8,227 nucleotides of DNA from an uncultured Desulfovibrio sp. (GTDB lineage: Bacteria > Desulfobacterota > Desulfovibrionia > Desulfovibrionales > Desulfovibrionaceae): positions 1 through 8,227 of the forward strand of contig URHE01000080.1 of the NCBI GenBank assembly GCA_900547595.1, given 5' to 3'. Positions 1-6,575 of this stretch are shown here, one piece after another (position 1 is the first letter of the stretch; the number at the start of each line of letters is the position of its first letter). Both the position numbers and the translations under genes were made by a program. The notes beneath the pieces were generated by a model. That model saw nothing but the letters and a program-made list of their open reading frames with translations. It made no database searches and was not told the origin of the DNA.

Positions 1-55
1 CGCGCGGCCTCAGCGTCCCGAACGCTGCGCTCTAGCCAAGCTGAGCCACATCCCG
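1..55 (-). tRNA. tRNA-Pro (anticodon CGG), 3' part cut by the window edge
   Basis: Read on the minus strand from position 55, the sequence folds exactly as the first 55 nt of a tRNA: 7-nt acceptor strand CGGGATG, T8 G9, D stem GCTC/GAGC around a 10-nt loop, one linker base, anticodon stem CAGCG/CGCTG around the loop TTCGGGA, variable region AGGCC, and the 5' strand of the T stem GCGCG. The anticodon is CGG (plus-strand 18-20), which reads the proline codon CCG. The initial C and the D-loop stretch AGCTTGG match bacterial tRNA-Pro. The T loop and the 3' acceptor strand lie to the left of the window, so their pairing cannot be checked. It is transcribed away from cheB. Confidence 0.93.
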
Positions 56-64
56 CCAAAAATG

Positions 65-93
65 AATCTAGGCCATCGGCAAAAAATTGGCAA
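65..93 (-). promoter_or_regulatory. Candidate promoter for tRNA-Pro
   Basis: On the minus strand TTGCCA (plus 88-93) and TAGATT (plus 65-70) are separated by 17 nt. The -10 box ends 9 nt before the mature 5' end of the tRNA, which suits a short tRNA leader. The -35 box matches 5 of 6 and the -10 box 4 of 6 consensus positions. A perfect TTGACA also exists further upstream on this strand but has no good -10 partner. Inferred from sequence only. Confidence 0.5.
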
Positions 94-104
94 GTTTTTT
101 TTGT

Positions 105-133
105 TTGTCAAACGCGAACCTCTGGCGTATCAT
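105..133 (+). promoter_or_regulatory. Candidate sigma70-type promoter of the che operon
   Basis: TTGTCA (105-110) and TATCAT (128-133) are separated by exactly 17 nt, and each differs from the sigma70 consensus at one position. A/T tracts at 81-106, including eight T residues at 95-102, lie just upstream and could act as an UP element. The start of transcription would fall near 140, giving a leader of about 45 nt before cheB. The perfect dyad GTTTG-T-CAAAC (103-113) covers the -35 box and could be an operator, though it is short. I see no convincing sigma28 or sigma54 promoter here. Confidence 0.6.
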
Positions 134-185
134 CCCTGAAAATATCGCGGAACAGATGAAAACTTCATGCGGAGTGGATGTTTTT

Positions 186-1256
186 ATGATCCGTGTTCTT
201 GTGGTTGATGATTCGACCTTCATGCGTCATGCCCTGGTCTCCATGCTGGAACAGGACCCGGAGATCAAGGTCGTGGATACCGCGCGTGACGGTCAGGACG
301 CGCTGGACAAGGTCTCCCGCCTTGATATTGATGTGATAACCCTTGACGTTGAGATGCCGCGCCTGGACGGCCTTGAAACGCTCAAGCAGATCATGAAAAC
401 CAATCCCCTGCCGGTGCTCATGGTCAGCTCCCTGACGGAAAGCGGGGCCGTGAGCACGCTCAAGGCGCTCGAATACGGCGCGCAGGATTTTATCCCCAAG
501 ACGCAGAGCAACGACAGGGACGCCTTTGGCGAGGACCTGCGCCGCAAGGTCAAGGCCATTGCCCGCCGCAAGAGCATCATCCGGCTCAAGTACCACCACC
601 ATGCCGCCCCGCAGCCGGCGCCGGCACACGCCGCGCCGCGCCAGACGCCCCCCGTCTGCTCCGCGGCCTCGGCCTGCAAGGGGCCGCGCGATCTGGTGGT
701 CATCGGCGTTTCCACCGGCGGGCCGCCGGTGGTGCAGAAGATCCTTTCCGCCCTGCCGGCGTCCCTGCCCGCGTGCGTCCTCATCGCCCAGCACATGCCC
801 GCGACCTTTACCGGGCCTTTCGCCAAGCGGCTTGACAGCGTAAGCCAGCTTTCCGTGACGGAAGCGGTGGACGGGGACAAGCTCAAGAACGGGCATGCCT
901 ATGTGTGTCCGGGCGGCAAGCATATCGGCGTGCGCCTGCGCGGTTCGCTGCCTGAAGTGTCCGTGACCGAAGAACCCAAGGACGCGCTCTACAAGCCCAC
1001 CGTCAATGTCCTGATGGAAACGGCGGGCATGATCATGGGACGCCGCGTCCTCGGCGTCATGCTCACGGGCATGGGCTCGGACGGGGTGGACGGCGCGCGC
1101 GTCCTCCGGGAAAAGGGCGGCTGCCTCATCGCGCAGAATGAAGCCTCCTGTGTGGTCTACGGCATGCCCAAGGCGGTCGTGGACGCCAACCTCGCCAATC
1201 TGGTCCTCGACGCTGACGAGATCGCCAGCGCCATCATCACAACGGTCAAAGGCTGA
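186..1256 (+). CDS. cheB: CheB, chemotaxis protein-glutamate methylesterase/deamidase with receiver domain
   Basis: This 356-residue cytoplasmic enzyme removes methyl groups from receptor glutamates and usually deamidates receptor glutamines, under control of CheA phosphorylation. The N-terminal receiver domain (about 1-120) shows the acidic pair D8-D9, phospho-acceptor D54 in LDVEMP, switch S81/S82 and K105. An Ala/Pro/His-rich linker (about 136-166) joins it to the methylesterase domain (about 168-352). There the catalytic triad is S176 in GVSTGG, H203 in AQHMP and D299 in GMGSDG, equivalent to S164, H190 and D286 of E. coli CheB. All key residues are present, so it should be active. I chose ATG 186 because the receiver strand MIRVLVVDDS begins there and GGAG (171-174) lies 11 nt upstream. 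GTG 174 and ATG 156 are in-frame alternatives. It is the first gene of the operon, 22 nt before the HEAT gene. Confidence 0.97.
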   Translation: MIRVLVVDDSTFMRHALVSMLEQDPEIKVVDTARDGQDALDKVSRLDIDVITLDVEMPRLDGLETLKQIMKTNPLPVLMVSSLTESGAVSTLKALEYGAQDFIPKTQSNDRDAFGEDLRRKVKAIARRKSIIRLKYHHHAAPQPAPAHAAPRQTPPVCSAASACKGPRDLVVIGVSTGGPPVVQKILSALPASLPACVLIAQHMPATFTGPFAKRLDSVSQLSVTEAVDGDKLKNGHAYVCPGGKHIGVRLRGSLPEVSVTEEPKDALYKPTVNVLMETAGMIMGRRVLGVMLTGMGSDGVDGARVLREKGGCLIAQNEASCVVYGMPKAVVDANLANLVLDADEIASAIITTVKG

Positions 1257-1278
1257 CCCTCCCAAACGAGAAGACACC

Positions 1279-3216
1279 ATGAGCATGGAAACTCCTCAAG
1301 CCAGCGCGCCGGATATTCTGGAAGCCTTGAGAACCGGCGATAACGACGCGGCCCGCAGCGCGGCTTTCAGCGCCGGAGATCTCGCTCTGACCGAGGCCGT
1401 CCCCTTCCTCTGCGAGCGGATCAAGAGCGGCAACATCGGTGTTCAGGAGGCGGCGGAGTATGGCCTGCGCAAGATTCGCGGCCCCAAGGCCATCGAGGCG
1501 CTCCTGCCTCTTCTGGCCAGTGACGAGGCCCCGGTGCGGAATGTCGCCATGGACATCCTGCGCGAAATCGGAGTGGACGGCATTGATGCCATGCAGCCGT
1601 ATCTGCGTGGGGACGACGCCGATCAGCGCATCTTCATCACCGACATCCTCGGCTATTGCCGCAGTCACAAGTCGGCCTTCCTGCTGGGCGAGGCCCTCCT
1701 CAAGGATCCGGAAGTCAATGTGCGCTATCAGGCCGCGGTGAGCCTCGGCAATCTGGCCTTTCCCGAATCCGTGGGCAGTCTCTGCCAGGCCATGCATGAT
1801 GAGGAATGGGTCCAGTTCGCCGTGGTGGAAGCCCTGGCAAAAATCAATGATCCCGCCGCCATCAGCGCGCTGATCAAACTCCTGCCGCTTTCCTCGGTCC
1901 TGGTGAGCGCGGCCATTGTCGATGCGCTTGGCGAACTTGGCGACATCAAGACCGTGCCCATGCTCTTCAACGCGCTGGAGAACGTCAACGTCATTCTGCG
2001 GCACAAGATCGTCAAGGCCATTGTGCAGATCCTCAGCGGCCGCTCGCTTTCGCTGCTCGCGCCCAAATCCCAGGAACGGCTCCGCGTTTACCTGCTGGAC
2101 GCGCTTACGGACAATGACGAGGAAATCCAGATCGCCGCGCTTCAGGGCCTGAGCTCCATCGGCACAAGCGAGGCCAGCAACGACATCCTCACCCTGGCGC
2201 TTACCATTGACCCCGAGCGGCAGGCCGAACTTTACGAAGCCGCCATCCGCGCCCTGGCGGCCATCGGCTATAATGAAGTGGTGCGTGATGCCCTGCGCAG
2301 CGATGACGAGACCAGGATCATGATCGCCATGGAAGCCTGCCAGCTTATGGATGACACCCGCCCGCTCGAGGAATTCAAAAATCTCTTCTGGCGCGTGGGC
2401 CGCGAGCTTCAGCGCGCCGCTGTGGCCGAAGTGGCCCATCTGGGCACCTGCGATGATGTGCCCTTCTTCCTCTCGATCATCGACGAATGCTCCGATGCCG
2501 AAGTGCTCAAGAGCGCCCTCGCCTTCTTCGGCAACCAGCACACCTGCCCCGATGTGGAGGATGTGGTATTCCATCAGCTTGACCACCGGTATGTGGACGT
2601 GAAGGAAATGGCGCTCGAAGCCTGCATCAACCTGCACAGCGCCATGCTCAACGAACGCTTCAAGGAACGCGCCCGCAGCGACGACGTCATGCAGCGGATG
2701 ATGGCTGTCTATGCCCTCGGGCGTTACAGCGTCACCGAAAATATCGCGGAAATCACCGATGCGCTGGAAGACGCCGACCCCGCCATCCGCCGGGTGGCGG
2801 TGGAAGCCTTCCTGAATATGGGCACCGCGGCCGAACGCTACCTGCCGCGCCTCTTGCCGCGTCTTTTTGATGAGGACAAGGATGTACGTCTGGCCCTTGT
2901 GGACCTGTTGGGCCAGATCGGCACACCGGCTGTGATGCCGCACCTCATCACGGCACTGCGCGATGAGAACGACTGGGTCCGCATCCGCGCCATCGAGGCC
3001 CTGGGCGTGAACAAAAATGTCGAGGCAGTGCCCACCCTTGCCGAGATGCTCGAACATGCCGAACCCATGGTGGTGTTCCGCATCATTGAAGCCTTGGGCC
3101 GCATAGGCGGCAATGTCGCCTTCAGTGTCCTTCTGGGCATGACGGATCATGAAGACCCGGAAATCCAGCATGCGGCGGCAGATGCCGTGGCCGCCATCCA
3201 GGCCGAACAGGAGTAG
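1279..3216 (+). CDS. HEAT-repeat (PBS-lyase-type) solenoid protein of the chemotaxis operon
   Basis: This 645-residue protein has no catalytic motif, signal peptide or membrane segment that I can see. From about residue 40 to the end it is a run of roughly 19 units of about 31 residues, each two short amphipathic helices. The second helix follows the pattern DxxVRxxAxxALGxIG, as in DEAPVRNVAMDILREIG and DKDVRLALVDLLGQIG. This is the pattern of HEAT/PBS-lyase repeats, which build curved protein-binding scaffolds. By hand count it has about 104 acidic and 58 basic residues, so it is strongly negative. The start ATG 1279 follows GAGAAG (1268-1273); ATG 1285 is also possible. The gene lies 22 nt after cheB and 2 nt before cheR, so co-expression with both adaptation enzymes is likely. 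Its role is unknown. A scaffold for CheR, CheB or receptors is my inference. Confidence 0.93.
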   Translation: MSMETPQASAPDILEALRTGDNDAARSAAFSAGDLALTEAVPFLCERIKSGNIGVQEAAEYGLRKIRGPKAIEALLPLLASDEAPVRNVAMDILREIGVDGIDAMQPYLRGDDADQRIFITDILGYCRSHKSAFLLGEALLKDPEVNVRYQAAVSLGNLAFPESVGSLCQAMHDEEWVQFAVVEALAKINDPAAISALIKLLPLSSVLVSAAIVDALGELGDIKTVPMLFNALENVNVILRHKIVKAIVQILSGRSLSLLAPKSQERLRVYLLDALTDNDEEIQIAALQGLSSIGTSEASNDILTLALTIDPERQAELYEAAIRALAAIGYNEVVRDALRSDDETRIMIAMEACQLMDDTRPLEEFKNLFWRVGRELQRAAVAEVAHLGTCDDVPFFLSIIDECSDAEVLKSALAFFGNQHTCPDVEDVVFHQLDHRYVDVKEMALEACINLHSAMLNERFKERARSDDVMQRMMAVYALGRYSVTENIAEITDALEDADPAIRRVAVEAFLNMGTAAERYLPRLLPRLFDEDKDVRLALVDLLGQIGTPAVMPHLITALRDENDWVRIRAIEALGVNKNVEAVPTLAEMLEHAEPMVVFRIIEALGRIGGNVAFSVLLGMTDHEDPEIQHAAADAVAAIQAEQE

Positions 3217-3218
3217 TT

Positions 3219-4568
3219 ATGGCGACCTCTCCTTCACAAGACAAACCTTCGTTTTTCAAGGCCGCCGACACGGCGCAGCGTTCTGCGGCCCCCTCCGCCC
3301 CGGCCATGCAACGCCGGGATGCCGAGGCGGACCGGCCGACCTCGCTGTACAAACCACGGCAGCCTTCCGCCTTTTCCGCCGGCACCACGGACAGGGAAAA
3401 CCCGCAGCGCCCCTTCGGCGCGGACCGCGCCGCCTCTCCCTTTGGAACCGCCGGACAGAGCGGGGCGGCACGGCCCTTCTCCTCGTTGCGCGCCAATGCC
3501 CAGACGCCATCCTCCGATGGCGCGCCTTCGCGCTTTTCGTCCCTGACGCGGCCCACCGCCCCGGCGGCCGGCGCCCAATCGGGCGCGGCCCGTCCCGCGA
3601 CGGCGTTTGGCGCAAGACCTGTTTCCCTGCGTTCTGCCGCCGGCGGGGAGCCAACGCCCTCCCCCACCAGCGCCTTCCGCAGCAAGACAGATACCCAGGC
3701 GCCGCGCCCCGCCTCTCCCTTCCGCAAGGACCTGCAGATCAGCGATGAGGAATTTCTGCTGCTCCGGGATTTCATCTACCAGCAGTGCGGCATCTTCATT
3801 GCCGAAAATCGCAAGTACCTGGTGGAAAACCGTCTCTCCAACCGGATCAAGGAGCTGAATCTTAAAAGCTATAACGAATACTACAATTTCCTTCGCTTTG
3901 ACGCCAGCCGCAAACAGGAGCTGAACAAGCTTTTTGAAGTCGTCACCACCAACGAGACGAGCTTCTTCCGCAATCCGCCGCAACTGGAGGTCTTTCAGCG
4001 TGTAGTGCTCGGCGAGGCGCTGGATCAGTGCCGCAGGAGCGGCCAGAAGAAGCTGCGCATCTGGTCGGCTGGGTGTTCCACAGGCGAGGAACCCTACACC
4101 CTCGCCATCATCCTGCACGAAACGCTCAAGAACGACATCAGCAACTGGGACATCAAGATCACGGCCAACGACCTCTCCGAGGCCGTCCTGGCCGCCGCGC
4201 GCCGGGGCATCTACAATGAATATGCGCTCCGCACAACGCCCAAGGAAATGGTGGACAAGTACTTCCACAAGGACGGCAACGTCTACAAGCTGGATGCCGC
4301 CCTCAAGCGTCTCGTCTCCTTTGGCCAGATCAATCTCAGCGACAAGGAACAGCTCAAGCGGGTCGAGAAGTCGCAGATAGTCTTTTGCCGCAACGTCATC
4401 ATCTATTTCGATGACGACATGAAGCGCAAGGTCATCAACGCTTTCTACGATAACCTGCTGCCCAAGGGCGTGCTTCTCATCGGCCATTCGGAATCGCTGC
4501 ACAATATCAGCCGCGCTTTCCAGCTTGAGCACCACAAGGGCACCATCCTGTATCGGAAAATAAGCTAG
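3219..4568 (+). CDS. cheR: CheR, receptor glutamate O-methyltransferase with a long disordered N-terminal tail
   Basis: This 449-residue protein uses S-adenosylmethionine to methylate glutamates of chemoreceptors, opposing CheB. The enzyme proper starts near residue 172: a helical CheR N-domain (about 172-235), TTNETSFFRN (243-252, R251 matching the conserved R98 of Salmonella CheR), the SAM-binding loop WSAGCSTGEEPY (282-293), acidic D318 in ANDLSE, and FCRNVIIYF (389-397). Residues 1-170 are an extra tail rich in Ala, Pro, Ser and Arg, net positive (about 23 basic, 11 acidic), with eight short phenylalanine-centred motifs such as ASPFG and ARPFSSL. Canonical CheR is about 280 residues and lacks this tail. 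AGGAG (3209-3213), 5 nt before the ATG, is a good ribosome binding site inside the end of the HEAT gene, which suggests translational coupling. No TPR or other C-terminal fusion is present. Confidence 0.96.
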   Translation: MATSPSQDKPSFFKAADTAQRSAAPSAPAMQRRDAEADRPTSLYKPRQPSAFSAGTTDRENPQRPFGADRAASPFGTAGQSGAARPFSSLRANAQTPSSDGAPSRFSSLTRPTAPAAGAQSGAARPATAFGARPVSLRSAAGGEPTPSPTSAFRSKTDTQAPRPASPFRKDLQISDEEFLLLRDFIYQQCGIFIAENRKYLVENRLSNRIKELNLKSYNEYYNFLRFDASRKQELNKLFEVVTTNETSFFRNPPQLEVFQRVVLGEALDQCRRSGQKKLRIWSAGCSTGEEPYTLAIILHETLKNDISNWDIKITANDLSEAVLAAARRGIYNEYALRTTPKEMVDKYFHKDGNVYKLDAALKRLVSFGQINLSDKEQLKRVEKSQIVFCRNVIIYFDDDMKRKVINAFYDNLLPKGVLLIGHSESLHNISRAFQLEHHKGTILYRKIS

Positions 4569-4576
4569 CAGAGCAT

Positions 4577-4595
4577 GCCCCGCCGTGCGCGGGGC
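4577..4595 (+). other. GC-rich hairpin between cheR and the ParA gene
   Basis: GCCCCGC (4577-4583) and GCGGGGC (4589-4595) pair perfectly over 7 bp around a 5-nt loop, with one possible outer G-U pair. No T tract follows, so it is not a standard intrinsic terminator. It begins 9 nt after the cheR stop, where it could protect the 3' end of an upstream mRNA segment or mark a processing or pausing site. Function is inferred. Confidence 0.45.
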
Positions 4596-4619
4596 GCGCT
4601 CCCGACCTGCGGAACGTGT

Positions 4620-5396
4620 GTGAATGCGAAAGTTCTGACGATCGCCAACCAGAAAGGAGGCGTGGGCAAGACCACCACTTCAGTGACGCTCGGCAGCGCC
4701 CTTGCGCGAGAGGGAAAGAAGGTCCTCCTGCTTGATCTTGACCCGCATGCCTGCGCCACGCTCCATGCGAGGATATTTCCCGAAGATGTCACGGAGAGCC
4801 TGTATGACATCTTCCTCTCCGCGGAGGAGGCATGGCCGTCGCTCTGGTCAAGGGTCATCCATGCGGGCGCGCTTCAGGGCATGGATATTGCCCCCGGGCA
4901 TATCCGGCTTTCGGAACTCGAAGTGGACTTCCGCGAGCGCCGAGCCAAAGGAGCAGTGCTGACGCGCAGCCTCATGGCGCTGAAAGACCGGTATGACTTT
5001 ATCATCCTGGACTGCCCGCCCCATGCGGGCATCCTTCTGGTGAACGCTCTGGTGGCCGCGGACTTGCTGATCATTCCCATCCAGACGGATTTTTTCGCGC
5101 TGCATGGGCTGAAGCTGCTCTTTGACACGCTGCATATTCTGAACAAGGTGCTTCCCACTCCCATCCGGTACCGCGCGGTGCCGACCATGTACGACAGGAG
5201 AGCCAAGGCATGCACGCGGGTTCTGGAGCTGATGCGGCAAAAGATGGGCGAGGCCGTCTTTCGGACGGTCATCAGCGTGGACACGCATTTTCGGGAGGCG
5301 AGCGCCCGCGGCTGCTCCATTTACGATATTGACGCCCGCTCCCGGGGCGCGCTCGGCTATGCGAGTCTGGCGCGCGAAGTGCAGGGTTTATGGTAA
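4620..5396 (+). CDS. ParA/MinD-family ATPase, likely ParC-type chemotaxis array positioning protein
   Basis: This 258-residue protein has the full ParA-type ATPase core: deviant Walker A KGGVGKTT (12-19, with signature K12 and K17), the A' motif DLDPHA (39-44), and Walker B FIILDCPP (127-134, D131). No N-terminal DNA-binding domain precedes the Walker A, as in small orphan ParA proteins. Such ATPases encoded in che clusters (ParC of Vibrio, PpfA of Rhodobacter) place chemosensory proteins at the pole or mid-cell and help segregate them. DLDPH instead of DLDPQ is, from memory, common in that subgroup. I chose GTG 4620, 10 residues before the conserved NQKGG. ATG 4575 would add 15 unlike residues and sit on the hairpin at 4577-4595. 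The upstream GGAA (4611-4614) is a weak ribosome binding site. There is no ParB partner; the next gene, cheW, overlaps by 7 nt. Plasmid-type partitioning is therefore unlikely. Confidence 0.9.
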   Translation: MNAKVLTIANQKGGVGKTTTSVTLGSALAREGKKVLLLDLDPHACATLHARIFPEDVTESLYDIFLSAEEAWPSLWSRVIHAGALQGMDIAPGHIRLSELEVDFRERRAKGAVLTRSLMALKDRYDFIILDCPPHAGILLVNALVAADLLIIPIQTDFFALHGLKLLFDTLHILNKVLPTPIRYRAVPTMYDRRAKACTRVLELMRQKMGEAVFRTVISVDTHFREASARGCSIYDIDARSRGALGYASLAREVQGLW

Positions 5397-6043
5397 AGAC
5401 ACCCGAGGAGTATTTTTCCGCTCTCAACCTCACCTGCGCCCAATCCGGCGCAAGTGACGGCTTGAATGACGCGGAGCGCGCTTTTGTCGAAAAGTATGTC
5501 GGCATGGAGATGCTGGAGCACCTGCCTGCCGTCGCCTCGGCAGACGCGTCCGCTCCCGCGCGGAGCCCCTCACCGGTTGCGGTGTCATTACGGGAGCGGT
5601 TGCAGGCTGAAGCGCGTGTCCAGATGGTGTCGTTTTTTGTTCAGGAACAGCTTTTTCTGCTGCCGGTGGCCGGGATCCAGGAGGTTTTGCGCCATATAGA
5701 GCTTGTCAAGGTTCCGCTGGCGCCTTCATTTGTGGCCGGTGTCGTCAATCTGCGCGGCCGGGTGACACCGCTGGTATTCCTTGCCGAGCTGCTCACCGCA
5801 AGGAATGGCGAATACTCCGAACGCAGCTCCATCATTGTCTGCGGCACGGAAAAGCTGCAACTGGGGCTGATCGTGGACAAGGTACACACCATGCACATGG
5901 TGGAGCAGGAAAAAATTCTGTGGAATGCGGAATCAAAACTGGGAGAAAGCGCGGATTTTCTTTGCGGCGTTGTTGATCTGGATGACCATGTGTACGGCAT
6001 AGTATCGCCGGATATGGTCACGCAACGTCTGCTCGCCTCATGA
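5390..6043 (+). CDS. cheW: CheW-domain adaptor with N-terminal extension (CheW or ParP-like)
   Basis: This 217-residue protein carries a CheW domain at about 77-215, with the conserved GVVNLRG (117-123) followed by the VTPLVFL strand. CheW links CheA to chemoreceptors in the array. Ahead of the domain is an extension of about 75 residues: a conserved-looking, probably helical part (1-45, including YFSALNL and DAERAFVEKY), then an Ala/Ser/Pro linker (46-66). E. coli CheW is 167 residues and has no such part. In Vibrio, ParP combines an N-terminal ParC-binding region with a C-terminal CheW-like domain, and its gene adjoins parC. The same order is seen here, so this could serve as ParP, as CheW, or both. 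The ATG overlaps the end of the ParA gene by 7 nt, with AGGG (5383-5386) close upstream, so translation is probably coupled. Confidence 0.93.
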   Translation: MVKTPEEYFSALNLTCAQSGASDGLNDAERAFVEKYVGMEMLEHLPAVASADASAPARSPSPVAVSLRERLQAEARVQMVSFFVQEQLFLLPVAGIQEVLRHIELVKVPLAPSFVAGVVNLRGRVTPLVFLAELLTARNGEYSERSSIIVCGTEKLQLGLIVDKVHTMHMVEQEKILWNAESKLGESADFLCGVVDLDDHVYGIVSPDMVTQRLLAS

Positions 6044-6066
6044 TACGGACAAAACTACTGGAAACT

Positions 6067-6082
6067 GTGGCAGGAGTGCCGC
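6067..6082 (+). other. Hairpin with GGAG tetraloop in the cheW-cheY gap
   Basis: GTGGCA (6067-6072) pairs with TGCCGC (6077-6082), six pairs including one G-U, and exposes the loop GGAG. GGA shown in a hairpin loop is the signature of CsrA/RsmA binding sites. The 120-nt gap holds seven GGA triplets where about two are expected at 60% G+C. No gene or clear promoter is visible in the gap. A role in cheY regulation is inferred. Confidence 0.3.
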
Positions 6083-6117
6083 CGCGCGGACGCGCATTCC
6101 TTCAGCGCAACTCACGC

Positions 6118-6136
6118 CGGGCTTTCGCGGAGCCCG
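6118..6136 (+). other. Hairpin upstream of cheY
   Basis: CGGGCT (6118-6123) and AGCCCG (6131-6136) form a perfect 6-bp stem with a 7-nt loop TTCGCGG. No T tract follows. It ends 27 nt before the cheY start, and the cheY ribosome binding site lies outside the stem. It may be a processing or stability element. Confidence 0.3.
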
Positions 6137-6163
6137 ACAGGACGTTCGGGAACAGGTGCCAAA

Positions 6164-6529
6164 ATGAAACATATCATGGTCGTCGATGACTCAAAGACCA
6201 TTCGCAACCTCGTGGCCTTTGTCCTCAAGACGGAAGGCTTCAAGGTAACGACCGCCGAGGACGGGCTGGACGCCATTGAAAAGCTTTACAGCATTGAACC
6301 GGTCGATCTGATCGTCTCCGACGTCAACATGCCCCGCATGGACGGCTTTACCTTCATCAAGACCCTGCGGACGCAGGACGCCTACAAGGATATCCCTATC
6401 ATTGTCCTTTCCACGGAAGGCCAGGAACAGGATATCCAGACAGGCATGAGCCTCGGCGCCAACCTCTACATGGTCAAACCCGCCCAGCCGGAAAAAATGG
6501 TGCGGAATATAAAGATGCTTCTTGGCTAG
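6164..6529 (+). CDS. cheY: CheY, single-domain chemotaxis response regulator
   Basis: This 121-residue protein is one receiver domain with no output domain, the size of CheY. The acidic pair is D8-D9, the phospho-acceptor D53 lies in IVSDVNMPRMDG, the switch hydroxyl is S83 in VLSTE (a Ser in the place of T87 of E. coli CheY), the rotating aromatic is Y102 and the conserved lysine is K105 in YMVKP. Phosphorylated CheY binds the flagellar switch and changes rotation. As the only stand-alone receiver here, lying directly before cheA, it is the obvious phosphate acceptor of that kinase, though a role as phosphate sink or in another output cannot be excluded. The start ATG follows AGGTG (6154-6158) by 5 nt. 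A 120-nt leader separates it from cheW, longer than other gaps in the operon. Confidence 0.95.
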   Translation: MKHIMVVDDSKTIRNLVAFVLKTEGFKVTTAEDGLDAIEKLYSIEPVDLIVSDVNMPRMDGFTFIKTLRTQDAYKDIPIIVLSTEGQEQDIQTGMSLGANLYMVKPAQPEKMVRNIKMLLG

Positions 6530-6540
6530 CCGATAAGACC

Positions 6541-6575
6541 AGCAGTACATTCCCGCCGGGAGCGGCGCTGCTTTT
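6541..6575 (+). other. Terminator-like or regulatory hairpin between cheY and cheA
   Basis: An inner stem CGCCG (6554-6558)/CGGCG (6563-6567) closes a GGAG tetraloop. An outer stem AGCAG (6541-6545)/CTGCT (6568-6572) stacks below it with an 8-nt bulge on the 5' side, and TTTT ends at 6575. The short T run and the bulge make it at best a weak terminator or attenuator that could lower cheA relative to cheY. The GGAG loop alternatively fits a CsrA site near the cheA ribosome binding site (AAGGA, 6585-6589). Inferred. Confidence 0.35.

Noticed and set aside
87..185. N-terminal extension of CheB from TTG 87 or ATG 156.
   Set aside because: The TTG lies upstream of the predicted promoter, and the extra residues do not resemble a receiver domain. 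ATG 156 remains possible but the receiver strand begins at ATG 186.
1..186. tRNA-Pro as an integration site for a mobile island carrying the che genes.
   Set aside because: Islands normally join at the 3' end of a tRNA, which here faces away from the che operon. No integrase, direct repeat or composition break is seen.
4620..5396. Plasmid-type ParA partition gene implying a replicon or mobile element.
   Set aside because: There is no ParB or centromere-like repeat, and the gene overlaps cheW inside a che operon. The ParC type of chemotaxis ATPase explains it better.
6068..6083. Possible sigma54 promoter TGGCA with GC 12 bp later upstream of cheY.
   Set aside because: The GG-N10-GC spacing is right, but the TT of the -12 element is CC and the -24 element is incomplete, so the match is weak. 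The same bases form the GGAG hairpin.
6040..6189. A 49-codon frame starting with an ATGA overlap at the cheW stop and running into cheY.
   Set aside because: It is Arg-rich, has no ribosome binding site of its own, ends inside cheY in another frame and has no recognisable feature. Its start overlap is probably chance.
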